64,000 bases of DNA, taken from the NCBI GenBank assembly GCA_020809705.1, contig CP085825.1, positions 3,348,001 through 3,412,000 on the forward strand, given 5' to 3'. Of the stretch, positions 22,869 to 32,558 are shown in pieces. The stretch's first letter is position 1; every line of letters starts with the position of its first letter. Source of the stretch: Calonectria ilicicola (lineage: Eukaryota > Ascomycota > Sordariomycetes > Hypocreales > Nectriaceae). Position numbers and translations under genes: made by a program. The notes under the pieces were generated by a model. It did no database searches. It was not told where the DNA came from and worked only from the letters and a program-made list of their open reading frames with translations.

Positions 22869-23179
22869 GGAGGGGCATTATCCGTGGTATTTCTTTTTCT
22901 TAGACCACATGTATATTGACATGAGCGGCGCATATTCAGAGCATGGCGTTAACGATTTAGATACGAGGCACAAGATTTGGTGGGCATAATTGGGTCCCCC
23001 AGCATATTGGATTTATTAGCATGGCATTGCATAAGCTCAAAGATGGAGCTTGGAGGGAGTTGTAATTAACATGTAGCAAGTCTAGACGCTATACACAATC
23101 AAAATACAAGCTGTGATTCTCTCACAGCGCTCAAGACATCATCCAACATCACTATATCTTGCTGTTGATGGCAATTAAA
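22869..23179. other. convergent 3' intergenic region
   Basis: A 311-bp spacer between the GPI3 stop and the stop of the bromodomain gene. It would hold both 3' UTRs; nothing else is seen. Confidence 0.6.
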
Positions 23180-26100
23180 TCAACCTCTACCTGCACGCCT
23201 CCTCTTTCCAGTCCCAGTGCCAGCATCGCGGTCGCCTGCAGGTTCTTCTTCCTCTTCTGCGGCCGTGTCCTCGGCTGGCGTGGTAACGCTAGCAGGACGA
23301 GTAGCCGATGGAGGTGGAGCACTACGTTCCTTCTCAGCACTACGAAGGTCACCCAGAAGCTTCTCGACCTCGACGAACATGCTGCGAGTGTTTTTTACAA
23401 CGCCGTTCTCATCAAGTCGGTATCCCACAACTTCCTCTTCCTCGTCTTGGGACCGCTTCAGGAACGAAGGGCCAGGGCCACGATCAGGATCGGGATTGTA
23501 CATGATAGCGTTGCAAAACATATGGACGAGCTCACGCTCAAGTTGCGCGCTATTGATTATGCCCTTAGGGGGCACCAGCTCTCTGGACATAGGTAGCCAA
23601 ACATGGGCGGTACCTGGATCCCCACCAGGAAGGCTGGCAGCAGCCTGAACAGCAGCTTTGTTACCGTGCTTGATTGCAGAGCGAATGGATGTGATATCCT
23701 GTGGCTGCAAAACAATCTGACGGTAATTGGGCGCATCTTTTTCTCGGAGGGCAGTTGCGAACATGTTTGCGTCTCGATGGCTTGAGATCTGATCCAAAGC
23801 AGAAGATGACACCTTGGTGAATCCACGCGTCCACAAAACTTGTGTAGCTGGCAGCGGGGGCTCCGTGGGCGAATCCTGCCTCTTGCGCTTTTGCTGCAAC
23901 CGTGAAGAGACGCTACCTGGAGTCACAATTTGAGGTCGACCAGGAACACTCTCATCCGCAGTCGTGTCACCAGTCTCCTCCGCAGGTCTCGGGGTAGCCT
24001 CCTCATCCTTGATCTTGGGGGCAGGTTCAGAAGACTCTGTCATAAGCTCATCGGTATGAGACATTACAGATTGGCTTCGCCTGGTTCTAGGCAACGAGGG
24101 CGTGGCACTAACTCCTCGGGCTTTTGGATTAGTTCGAGCTGTCCGACCGCGTCCAGACTTTGAGGCATTAGATTCCGTCTTGAGTACTGGTCTTGGCGTC
24201 TGCTTCTTGACTGGGGGCCTGGGCGTAGAAGCTGCAGGGCTAGCCAGGGTAGCTGGCTGCCGCGGCGGGCTCACCGGCTCAAAGGCAGGGCTTTCAGGCT
24301 CCACGCTGAGTGGTTTAGGAGTAGAAGGTGTAGACTGAGATGCCCACCGGGTTCCGAATCCATGAAGGAGGAGAGGTGCTGCCGATATAGGCGTGTGTGG
24401 CGTGGATGGAGTACCGAGCCTCTTCGTAGGCGTGCTGATGGCTGTTTGTCGAATGACATGTTCAGGAATCGCAGGCCGTGGTTGAGCAACATAAGGCGAG
24501 TTGTAAGATTTGTCCTTCTGCGAGGCAGCGGGGGCTGGCGAAACCGGCTTTGTCGCTGCTGGTACCTTTTGTTGCGAGTGTGTCTGGGGCCATCGCTGCG
24601 GAGTAGGGCTTGGCGCAATAGGACCAGCTGTTGTCACAGGAGGCGCTGGCGAAGCCGAAGCAATTGGTCGAGGAACGGGTTGAGCCTGTGGTTGTGGAGG
24701 TTGGATAGGGCGTGTTGGGGGTGGCACCGGGGTTGTGGGTGTTGGACGTGCCTGAGCCTGGACACCTGCAACATCTCCCGCTGAGCGAGGGGGGGCCGGC
24801 TGCAATGGTGGAGCCAATTGGCCAGAGGTCTGGGGAGGTAAAAGCACAGGTTTTGCAGGCGTAGCACGGGGTTGAGGGGGCTGTGGTTGCTTGGGAGGCA
24901 GAGGCTGCTGAGGGCGCTGAGGGTTCTGCGCTTGAGACTGAGGTTTGGGAGGTTGAGGAAGTTGCTGGGGCGGCTGCTGAGGCGGCGGCTGCGGTGGTTG
25001 CTGAGGCGGAAGCTGTGGTGGCTTTTGAGCCTGTTGCTGTGGTTGACGCTGAGCCTGTTGCGCAGGTTGTTGCGGTTGTGGCGGCGGCTGTGGACGTGGA
25101 GGTTGGGGGTGCTGAACGTGCTGTTGCTGTGGTCGGGAATAAGCCTGTTGCCCAGGAGTTTGTGGTGGGTATTGAGGAGTCGGTTGAGGATGCCATTGTT
25201 GCTGCTGCGGCGTGTGTTGCTGCGGCTGTTGGGGTCCTGAGGGCGTCGCCTGCCCTTGCTGTGCAGGAGGTTGGAATTGCCGTGGAGTAGGTGTAGCAGG
25301 GTGTGGAGGTTGATACGGCTTCTCCCACTTCAAAGGAGCGGCCACAGGCGCAGAAGCTTGAGGAGTTGCGGGTGTGTCTTTTGGCTTGATTCCAACTTCG
25401 GGTCGAGGTGTGATGGCTTGCTTTGGAGTTTGCGCCAGGGCTTGCAGTGGGCGAGGACCGGACTGAGGAACTCCTGCTGGGGCCTGAAGCACAGGGCCGG
25501 TTCCATTCAGTGGCTTCGCAGTCGGAGATGGGCGAATGGGTGTTGTTCCTGGTGGTAAATGACCCGGGGGAGCAACAGTTGGAGACGCAGTATGGGGCGT
25601 GGGAGGCTTGGGCGGGATTACTGGCGTATGCGACGTCGGAAGCTTACGAGTGGGAGTCGCTGCAGAGCTCGGTAAGGGTGTCGCGGTCGGTCCATTCGAT
25701 GCAATCGCAGGCTTGGATTCTCGAGGCGCAATAGCGAGCGTTCCATTCTGACTAGCAGCCGCCCTGGCACGTCTCTCTCTCTCTGTCCGCTCGAGAAGAT
25801 GAATCTCGCTCTGGACTTTGGTAAATCGCTTCTCGTCTTCACGGATTTGGTTGACGACATGATCGCGATACCGCGCGTAGAGTCGATCGACTAAAACGGG
25901 TACTTTTTCGACATTTTCGTATACGTCCTTGAGTGTTGGCAGTGGTGGAGTTCCCAGTTTTCGCTTCTTCGATGGTGACCCAGTCGCTCCCTCAGAGCCA
26001 TCCACTCTTTCATACTCGCTTTTCAGCTCATCTCGCAATAGCACCAAAAATAGCTGCCGCAGCGCGTCTGGTTTCAGTCGTGAGGGATCATATGTATTAC

Positions 26101-26233
26101 CCTCTTTGATGAGGGTATTATTGATGAGTAGCTCTGAGATGCGCGTAAAAGCCCCGTTGTCGACTCCGTGGGTCAGCAACGACTGGAATAGGAACAGCGA
26201 CTCGAGGGGCGTGTAGGCGGCCGGTTGATTCAT
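23180..26233 (-). CDS. BRD8/Bdc1-like bromodomain protein (NuA4-type)
   Basis: A single coding exon of 1017 residues from the ATG at 26233. The N-terminus (YTPLESLFLFQSLLTHG, then LLRDELKSEYE and a helical segment to about 165) is followed by a 600-residue Pro/Gln/Ala-rich disordered centre with long QP runs. Near 805-960 is a bromodomain-like module: LDQISSHRDANMFATALREK, APNYRQIVLQPQD, and MFCNAIMYNPD with the acetyl-lysine Asn. It has an insertion of about 30 residues between the helices. This arrangement matches the BRD8/Bdc1 subunit of the NuA4 histone acetyltransferase in other fungi. The C-terminal tail is acidic then basic. The frame is open upstream of the ATG but lacks another ATG; a good intron signature at 26306-26379 lies in the probable 5' UTR. 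Confidence 0.82.
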   Translation of the reverse strand: MNQPAAYTPLESLFLFQSLLTHGVDNGAFTRISELLINNTLIKEGNTYDPSRLKPDALRQLFLVLLRDELKSEYERVDGSEGATGSPSKKRKLGTPPLPTLKDVYENVEKVPVLVDRLYARYRDHVVNQIREDEKRFTKVQSEIHLLERTERERRARAAASQNGTLAIAPRESKPAIASNGPTATPLPSSAATPTRKLPTSHTPVIPPKPPTPHTASPTVAPPGHLPPGTTPIRPSPTAKPLNGTGPVLQAPAGVPQSGPRPLQALAQTPKQAITPRPEVGIKPKDTPATPQASAPVAAPLKWEKPYQPPHPATPTPRQFQPPAQQGQATPSGPQQPQQHTPQQQQWHPQPTPQYPPQTPGQQAYSRPQQQHVQHPQPPRPQPPPQPQQPAQQAQRQPQQQAQKPPQLPPQQPPQPPPQQPPQQLPQPPKPQSQAQNPQRPQQPLPPKQPQPPQPRATPAKPVLLPPQTSGQLAPPLQPAPPRSAGDVAGVQAQARPTPTTPVPPPTRPIQPPQPQAQPVPRPIASASPAPPVTTAGPIAPSPTPQRWPQTHSQQKVPAATKPVSPAPAASQKDKSYNSPYVAQPRPAIPEHVIRQTAISTPTKRLGTPSTPHTPISAAPLLLHGFGTRWASQSTPSTPKPLSVEPESPAFEPVSPPRQPATLASPAASTPRPPVKKQTPRPVLKTESNASKSGRGRTARTNPKARGVSATPSLPRTRRSQSVMSHTDELMTESSEPAPKIKDEEATPRPAEETGDTTADESVPGRPQIVTPGSVSSRLQQKRKRQDSPTEPPLPATQVLWTRGFTKVSSSALDQISSHRDANMFATALREKDAPNYRQIVLQPQDITSIRSAIKHGNKAAVQAAASLPGGDPGTAHVWLPMSRELVPPKGIINSAQLERELVHMFCNAIMYNPDPDRGPGPSFLKRSQDEEEEVVGYRLDENGVVKNTRSMFVEVEKLLGDLRSAEKERSAPPPSATRPASVTTPAEDTAAEEEEEPAGDRDAGTGTGKRRRAGRG

Positions 26234-27055
26234 GCCCCGCGATCCACCACGCCAGCTTTCCAGAGGCCCTTCAAGTCTCGGCAGAAGATGAACCGGCGCC
26301 ACGGTCTATTGATGATTCAAGTTAGGGGTCATCAAGCATCTACAGAAACGCGCAGGATGGGGATTCTATCAATACGTACAGGCAACCTTAAATGACGAAT
26401 CCAGATCTGGCAGTGGTGACCTTGAGGCCTATCATCGGGTATAGATGGCGTTTGGGGCCTGCTTCGCGATACGCGCTCGCCGCTGAGTGTGGTGTTTTTT
26501 TTTTTTCAGGTCGCGATCGTCTGGCCAGATGTCACGTGACGGAGGTGGCCGGAAGGGGACGCGAGCGGGCAGTGTTCAAAAATTTCGATGATGCAGAGAA
26601 GAAAATTACCTCCAGCCGGCCTGAGCCGCAAACAGCGCTAAGGCATGAAAAATCACGTGAGACCCCTGAACGTCAACTCGCTTTCACCAAGCGCCGCAAG
26701 CGATTACTTCTGAGATAAGAATGATGATGACTGTCATATATCAATCATTTTAGAGTTATTCACCATCACGGTCATGGTTTAAGGAGGAAAGATGTGGGTG
26801 CAGAGAAGAGTCTCCCCGCGGTAATAGTAAATTGCAACCTAACCGGCATCTTTAATCTGCCAAGTATAAACTCCATCCCCTGTGGTATCATGATAAAACG
26901 AAGCGAGCGGTATAGGCTCATCGCTCAGCTTCCGTTGTCTATCCCCCCCGACCTAGTAACAATAAAAAAAAAATCTCCAAGTCCGGAAACGCCTGTAACC
27001 AGTTGATCCAAGTAAAACAATTACCCAGTATAATAAAACATGCGACGGAAAAATA
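26234..27055. other. intergenic region with probable 5' UTR intron
   Basis: The 822 bp between two minus-strand genes include, upstream of the bromodomain gene, a donor GTACGT at 26379, a CTAAC branch site and an AATAG acceptor at 26306. This outlines a 74-nt intron in the leader. Upstream of that donor the only nearby ATG runs into a stop, so the spliced exon is unlikely to code. The rest is the 3' UTR of the WD40 gene; no gene is seen. Confidence 0.5.
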
Positions 27056-30000
27056 CTAAGGCGAAAGGGAGCTTGAGGATCCCTCACCGTCTCCACTGCG
27101 TTGTCCGTCTTCATCAGGACTATCTCCATCCCGTTCTCTGGGATGAGTAAGACGCAGTTTTTCATCTAAAAGGGTGACAAGCCGCTCTGAATATTGGTCC
27201 AGTAACCCGCTGAGCACTGTTTCATTCAACGCTTTGCTTCGAATCGCTCGCTCACCAAGGGCAGCTGCAGTGAGGCGCAGCTCTTGGTCAAGCTCAGACA
27301 AAACCTCTTGACTGATGGGCTCGGCCGAAGCAAGTTTCTTTCTATAGGCTCGCAAGGTTCGACAAGTCTGCTCCGTCGCCATATTCAACGAACCAAACCC
27401 GCGCAAGCTTGAAGAAGATGTTTTCTTACGAGCAACCAATGTTGGGAGTGAAGGTTTTCGATTAAGCTTTGATTTTGGGCTTATCGGGGGGCTAGTTCCG
27501 CGACTGTCAGCTGAGGGCCGTCTGGATGGTGTGTCTCCCATCATAGTGATCGTGCTAGGGCTGGTCGGGAAAGCGCCAGTGGGAGTTTTCATGACACTGG
27601 TTGCGAGATTAAATCGGGATGTGCGGCGTCGAATAGTGCGAGGAGGTGATCTTCGGCCGGAGGAGGGTGATGGCCGTTGAAACTCAGCCAGCTCAGCCTT
27701 GGAGAGCACCTTCCTCAGAGGCGGTCGACCAGAAACCGTTTCCTTGACTGGTGATGGATCCCTACTTATCGAGCCGGGTGCTGGATCGTCAAGGTCGAGC
27801 GCCCAAATCATCATCGTTCCATCCGATCCCACGCTAACAGCCCTGCGATTACCGTCTTCATCCTCAACCAAACACACTCCATTAATAGATTCCGTGTGTC
27901 CCCATTCTCGATCCAAGAAACTACCCGTTTGGGCATCGTACAGCCGGATAGATTTGTCGGTGTTGGACATGCCCAACAAGAAGTCCTGGTCTTTAGGCAT
28001 CCAATTTCCGATAATGAGGGAGTCAAGCACAGCAGACTCTACACCTCCTTCATCAATACATTTAAAACAATTGAGCTGCCGTCCAGTATTAAGGTCGTAC
28101 TGGCAAACAGATCGGTCTAGAAGTGAAACAAACACCGTTTTTTCGTCAATGCCAAGAACCATAGACGATGGTGAAGCTTTTAATGAGATAACCCGTGAAG
28201 GAATGGCGGCGATTGCATCGGGATCACCTTCTCTAGTTATAAGATCATGAATCTGGAGGGTTCGGTCAAATGAGCAAGTCAAAATCTTGTCCTCCGATGG
28301 GATAAGCACTTGAACGACCTTTGCAGCAAACTCAAGCGTTTGAAAATGCTCAATTGAACCATCCAGAGTTCGGTGGAATAGCTGCGTCGTGCGGTCTCGT
28401 CCGCACGATGCCATGAGAAACCTGTTCTCGTTCTCAAATACATCAACCGAACGACACTCGAGGGAGTGAGCTTTGGTATCAAGCAACGACGCCCTAGTGG
28501 CAATATCGGTAATTCTCAACACACCAAGACGGTCTGCAGTTATGAGGTTACCGTCAGAGGTAGTGCGAGCGCATGTAAGTTGGTTTATGGGATCAAGCTC
28601 GTTTTCTGGCTCATTTATTTCAATGGGCACGTTGACAGAAGCTTTGACACATCCATCCAAATCCCAAAACAAAACGTTCCCTGAACCTGTCCATGTCAAG
28701 AACGAAGCACCTAGATTGTTCGGCTTGTGAAGAACTTGGACGCCCGTGATAGGATCGCCGTGGCCTGGGATGGGAATGGCGGCAACTGATTTTTCATATT
28801 TTCCAGGAATATGGTCCGAGTTCCAAATATCAATAGACTGCCTCGAATCAATGGTAACCAGCTTATCCGGCAAGAAACCGAGCGAAACCATCCCTCTTGA
28901 GCACTCTGTCATTTCCAGCACACACGAGGACCGGCAGTTCAAGACGGCTTCCACATCAAGGGTCGCAAAGTGGCCATGCTTCCCACCGACATATGCCACG
29001 TTGTCTCTGATTGTAATACTCGTAATCTGGAAGTTCAAACCGAGGACTTTGAGAAGCTTCATCTGCTTATCGTCGTCGTCCAGGATGCACACATCGCCCA
29101 TTTCTGAGCAGATGATCAGATTCTTGTCCTTGACAACGGCAGCACAACTAAAGGTTGCGTCCAAGAGTGAGCCCAGGATAATGTTACGCCCCGGGAGGGT
29201 TCTTTGAGATGGAGGGGTGGAGGCGGGCCGATCATCGAGGAATTTGGCTTTTGTTGGAGAAATGGCCTGCGATTCGTCGATTTTCCACATCTTGGCATGG
29301 CGAACTCCTAGGGTGACGAGACAGTGACCAACCCAGACCATGTCTTTGATGTACGATGTACACCGATTCTGTTGGAATAGTTTGGCGGCTCCCGTGCGGG
29401 GATCGATTCTCCAGACATAGAGGAATCCATCATTCGCGGCGCCCAATGATGCCAGAAATTTGGTGTCCGACGACCAGGCTACGGCTTTGACTCCAAAAGC
29501 GTGTTCGCTGATTGAAACGATGGGTGCGTCGGAGGAAGAGTCCCGGAGACCAAACACCAACACGCGGGGCGCGTAACCAGTTTCCCCAACAGCCAAATAC
29601 TTGCCACATCGACTCAATGCAACGCAGGTGGCGGCCTTGATCCTCTCACGACTTGTCCATGTCCTACTTCCAGGCGAATCGGCCCATTCCGGGTGGTTGT
29701 GCGGTGAGTCTCTGAAGCTGGGGGCGACGCGGCCGCGGCTGTCGTTGGCTTTCGGGGTAGACGTTGGCGTCGAAGGAGAAGACTGGAAAGTAGTTACGGC
29801 GTAGAGTGGAACGGCAGTCGGTCGGGCACGGTAGAAGCGCTGCGTGTGGTGGGAGCCTTCAACATCGACTACGACAACGGCGGCGCCGGCAATGTACGCA
29901 AAACTAGAATTAACAGTGTCGAATCCGGTGGGAGAAGAGCAAGTGGTGCCAATGACACGCTTCAAGGATAATTTTGACGAGTCATAATAGGAGCGCCCGC

Positions 30001-30094
30001 GCATAGGAGACCGGGATGAACGTGAGGGACGGGAGAGAAAGGGAGAGTTGGACGGAGTGAACTTGAGCCGGCTGTTGGATGGAGTTGCCGCCAT
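27056..30094 (-). CDS. WD40 protein, WDR62/MABP1-like
   Basis: A single exon of 1012 residues from the ATG at 30094. After a Ser/Pro/Arg-rich N-terminus, two WD40 propellers are indicated by repeats such as CVALSRCGKYLAVGE, VKAVAWSSDTKFLASLG, DGFLYVWRID, SGNVLFWDLDG, CSFDRTLQIHDL, TDKSIRLYDAQTG and SDGTMMIWALD. The order and spacing, with VVVVDVEG near residue 75 and IKDMVWVGHCLVTLGVRH mid-way, fit the WDR62/MAPKBP1 (MABP1) family. The last 250 residues are Ser/Pro/Arg-rich and end in an acidic Ser tail. Animal members are scaffolds at spindle poles and in JNK signalling; fungal members are poorly studied. No ATG is available further upstream in the frame. Confidence 0.8.
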   Translation of the reverse strand: MAATPSNSRLKFTPSNSPFLSRPSRSSRSPMRGRSYYDSSKLSLKRVIGTTCSSPTGFDTVNSSFAYIAGAAVVVVDVEGSHHTQRFYRARPTAVPLYAVTTFQSSPSTPTSTPKANDSRGRVAPSFRDSPHNHPEWADSPGSRTWTSRERIKAATCVALSRCGKYLAVGETGYAPRVLVFGLRDSSSDAPIVSISEHAFGVKAVAWSSDTKFLASLGAANDGFLYVWRIDPRTGAAKLFQQNRCTSYIKDMVWVGHCLVTLGVRHAKMWKIDESQAISPTKAKFLDDRPASTPPSQRTLPGRNIILGSLLDATFSCAAVVKDKNLIICSEMGDVCILDDDDKQMKLLKVLGLNFQITSITIRDNVAYVGGKHGHFATLDVEAVLNCRSSCVLEMTECSRGMVSLGFLPDKLVTIDSRQSIDIWNSDHIPGKYEKSVAAIPIPGHGDPITGVQVLHKPNNLGASFLTWTGSGNVLFWDLDGCVKASVNVPIEINEPENELDPINQLTCARTTSDGNLITADRLGVLRITDIATRASLLDTKAHSLECRSVDVFENENRFLMASCGRDRTTQLFHRTLDGSIEHFQTLEFAAKVVQVLIPSEDKILTCSFDRTLQIHDLITREGDPDAIAAIPSRVISLKASPSSMVLGIDEKTVFVSLLDRSVCQYDLNTGRQLNCFKCIDEGGVESAVLDSLIIGNWMPKDQDFLLGMSNTDKSIRLYDAQTGSFLDREWGHTESINGVCLVEDEDGNRRAVSVGSDGTMMIWALDLDDPAPGSISRDPSPVKETVSGRPPLRKVLSKAELAEFQRPSPSSGRRSPPRTIRRRTSRFNLATSVMKTPTGAFPTSPSTITMMGDTPSRRPSADSRGTSPPISPKSKLNRKPSLPTLVARKKTSSSSLRGFGSLNMATEQTCRTLRAYRKKLASAEPISQEVLSELDQELRLTAAALGERAIRSKALNETVLSGLLDQYSERLVTLLDEKLRLTHPRERDGDSPDEDGQRSGDGEGSSSSLSP

Positions 30095-32558
30095 GTCGCC
30101 GCCATTGACATTCGATACAGGAACGAGCAAGGAAGTCGTCGGGAGTGAAGGTGGAGAGGAGCAATCGGGTCTGGCGCCTTGGGTTTTGCTAGGATAACGA
30201 CGGCGGGTTAAAAGAGCGAAAGAGAGCACGGCTCAGTAGATGCGCAGGCCTAGGACCAAGAGTGGTTTTTTTCTGTGTGTTCGTGGTTTGTCTAGGCGGA
30301 GTCGTGCCCGGATGCGGATGCGGGATGATGCTTGTGCGGGTGGAGGGCGGTGTAAGTGGGAGTTGCTGCAGGCTGCAGGCGAGACTCGAACAAGCTAAAA
30401 AAGCTGACCAGCAGCGTTAGTGGATAAAGTTCAGCGAGGCAAAGTAATCGCTGGGAGATTTCTCACAGTGACGTAAAGGAAAAAAGTAAACGGGTGGCAA
30501 TTGAAGGATTGACGAGAAGAATAGAGTAACAAGTGAACGGGCAAGAGTGTGAATGGTGGTGACGGTGGTGATAACCATGCGAGAAGAAAAAGAGAGGCGG
30601 AAAAAAGGTCATGGGGCCCTGTCACTGAGCACCACCACCCACCCGCCAGCCCATGGCATTTGTTTTGGTCCCTGCCAGCCCCCATCCATGATGGTTTCCC
30701 GGGGGGGCCCAGCCAGCGAGCTTGGGCCATCCCACCAACGCTCCAGTGGGCGCCGCAGAGGGCGCTCCAGCAGACGCCGCAGTGGATTGTGCCGTCTCCG
30801 ACGGATGCACCTCAGCGGTCTTTAGTGGTCACTTCCCGCCTCGCCAACACCCCAGTGCGGGCGCCTGGCGTGGGATCGGGGCATCTATCGCACGGGTTGA
30901 AGCCTCGAGGCGGGCTAGTTTCAGCGGGACAGACTGCACAATTCCTTGTTCCGATGCTGAGAATGGCTGTCGAGTTGCTGGGTTTACCCCTCGACTCTTC
31001 CCTGTCTCTCCTTGATTGTCATACATGTGTGTCTGTGTCTGCGTCTGCGTCTGTGTCTGTGTCTGTGTCTGTCTGAGTCTGGTCTCATAATAGTAAACTC
31101 GCGACCAGACCGGGGTCAGCTGCCACTGATCAGATCAACAAGCCCAGGGCCCATCGGCGACCCATCATCCCATGCGTCTGGCGCCCCAAAGAGATGTGAT
31201 GATAACTCAGCCAATCTCTGGAGACGCCAACCAGGGACACCCCGGGCCGTAAACATGTCACCCAGTCCAAAACCGGCTGCTTCTGCAACCCATGCGGACG
31301 CGCGAAAGGGGAACTCTGATGTTGCTGCCCGGTATTCCCGCACGTCATACTAAGTTCATGTCGAGCGAGCAACCGAATGCGATCGTCTGCGACTTGCAGC
31401 TGCTGCTGCTGCTGGAACCCAGCCGCGGTTGGCGGACCAGCGACATCAAAACAGAATAAACCGGGTCAGACATGCGCCAGCGCCAGCCACGCTACGAACT
31501 TCCCACCAACAGACCTGACCGAGAAAAAGCAACGTGATGGAAATTTCTTCCCTCCTCACAATGTTGACCCAGCTCGAATCCAGTCCAGTTCGGTCCTTGG
31601 GTGCCCCCCCCAGCTCCACTCTCAAAATACCCCCGTCGACACCCCAAGTCCGGTAGCCCAAGCCCCAATAGCGCCATCACCTATTTCTCCAGACCCCAAC
31701 CATGCCCGAAAAAAACCACGGTCCAACCAATGCCCTGGACGGAGCGGGAACGTAAAATGAAGATTCTCCCGCCGCCCTGTCGGCGCTTGCTAGCCTGTCG
31801 CGTGGTGTTAGTCTTCTACCTCGTCCACCACCCAACCATCGCCCTGCTTAAGGTACTCATTAATCCCTTGGTACTCGGCGAACCCTTGTCTCGCCACCGT
31901 CATCAAGGGCCTCAAGCTCTGGTGGGGGCCAAGAGAGGACACGGGAAGGGAACGGTGAAGGCCAAGATCAAGACGAAATGCCTTCAAAAGAAAATACAGA
32001 AACAGCCTCAGCCGCATGCCACGTACTTCCTTCTAGATGACGCCAAGCTGGTCTAATAATACCATCGCCCAGCCCTCCCAAAGCTTGGGATCGTGATAAA
32101 ACTCAATACCTCTTTCGTAGAATCTGCTCTTGGCCTGGCGTAGCGGCGGCTGGGTAATCTAGAGCACCCTGGTTCGTCATTCTTTAGAACCACATCGAAA
32201 ATCGGCAATCATCTAAAACTACCGGACTTCGCCAGGGGTCGTGGCGCGTCCCCTTGCGGACATATCTGTCTCCTCGTGATCATGAAATTTAATGTATCAG
32301 TGATGCTATTCCGAGCTTGTCCATACACAATGCCAATACCAATGCCATACGCCAAGCTCACATTAACATATTGCCCTCATTATCCAACACATGGGTTTTG
32401 TACTGTGCTATCCTGCCCGGTTGCCATGCGCTCTTGTTACCCAGATCACCCGCCCGATCAGCAACGCCTTGACTTTGTGATTGATGCGAATCCTGCAAAT
32501 CAATGAGCTTCTCCGTATTTCCAACACTAGGCGGTCTACAGTCCCTTCCTAACGCCAT
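30095..32558. other. intergenic region, no gene seen
   Basis: About 2.5 kb upstream of the WD40 gene and downstream of Rgp1. It holds a TGTGTC-type microsatellite, a CTG run at 31396-31415 and many short overlapping ORFs in C-rich sequence, none with a recognisable domain. Confidence 0.5.
31026..31080. repeat. TGTGTC/TGCGTC imperfect microsatellite
   Basis: About nine tandem six-base units, TGTGTC with TGCGTC variants, ending in GTCTGAGTCTG. It lies about 0.9 kb upstream of the WD40 start codon. Confidence 0.85.

Noticed and set aside
24462..25328. 288-codon Thr/Ala/Ser-rich minus-strand frame
   Set aside because: An out-of-phase shadow of the Pro/Gln-rich centre of the BRD8-like gene.
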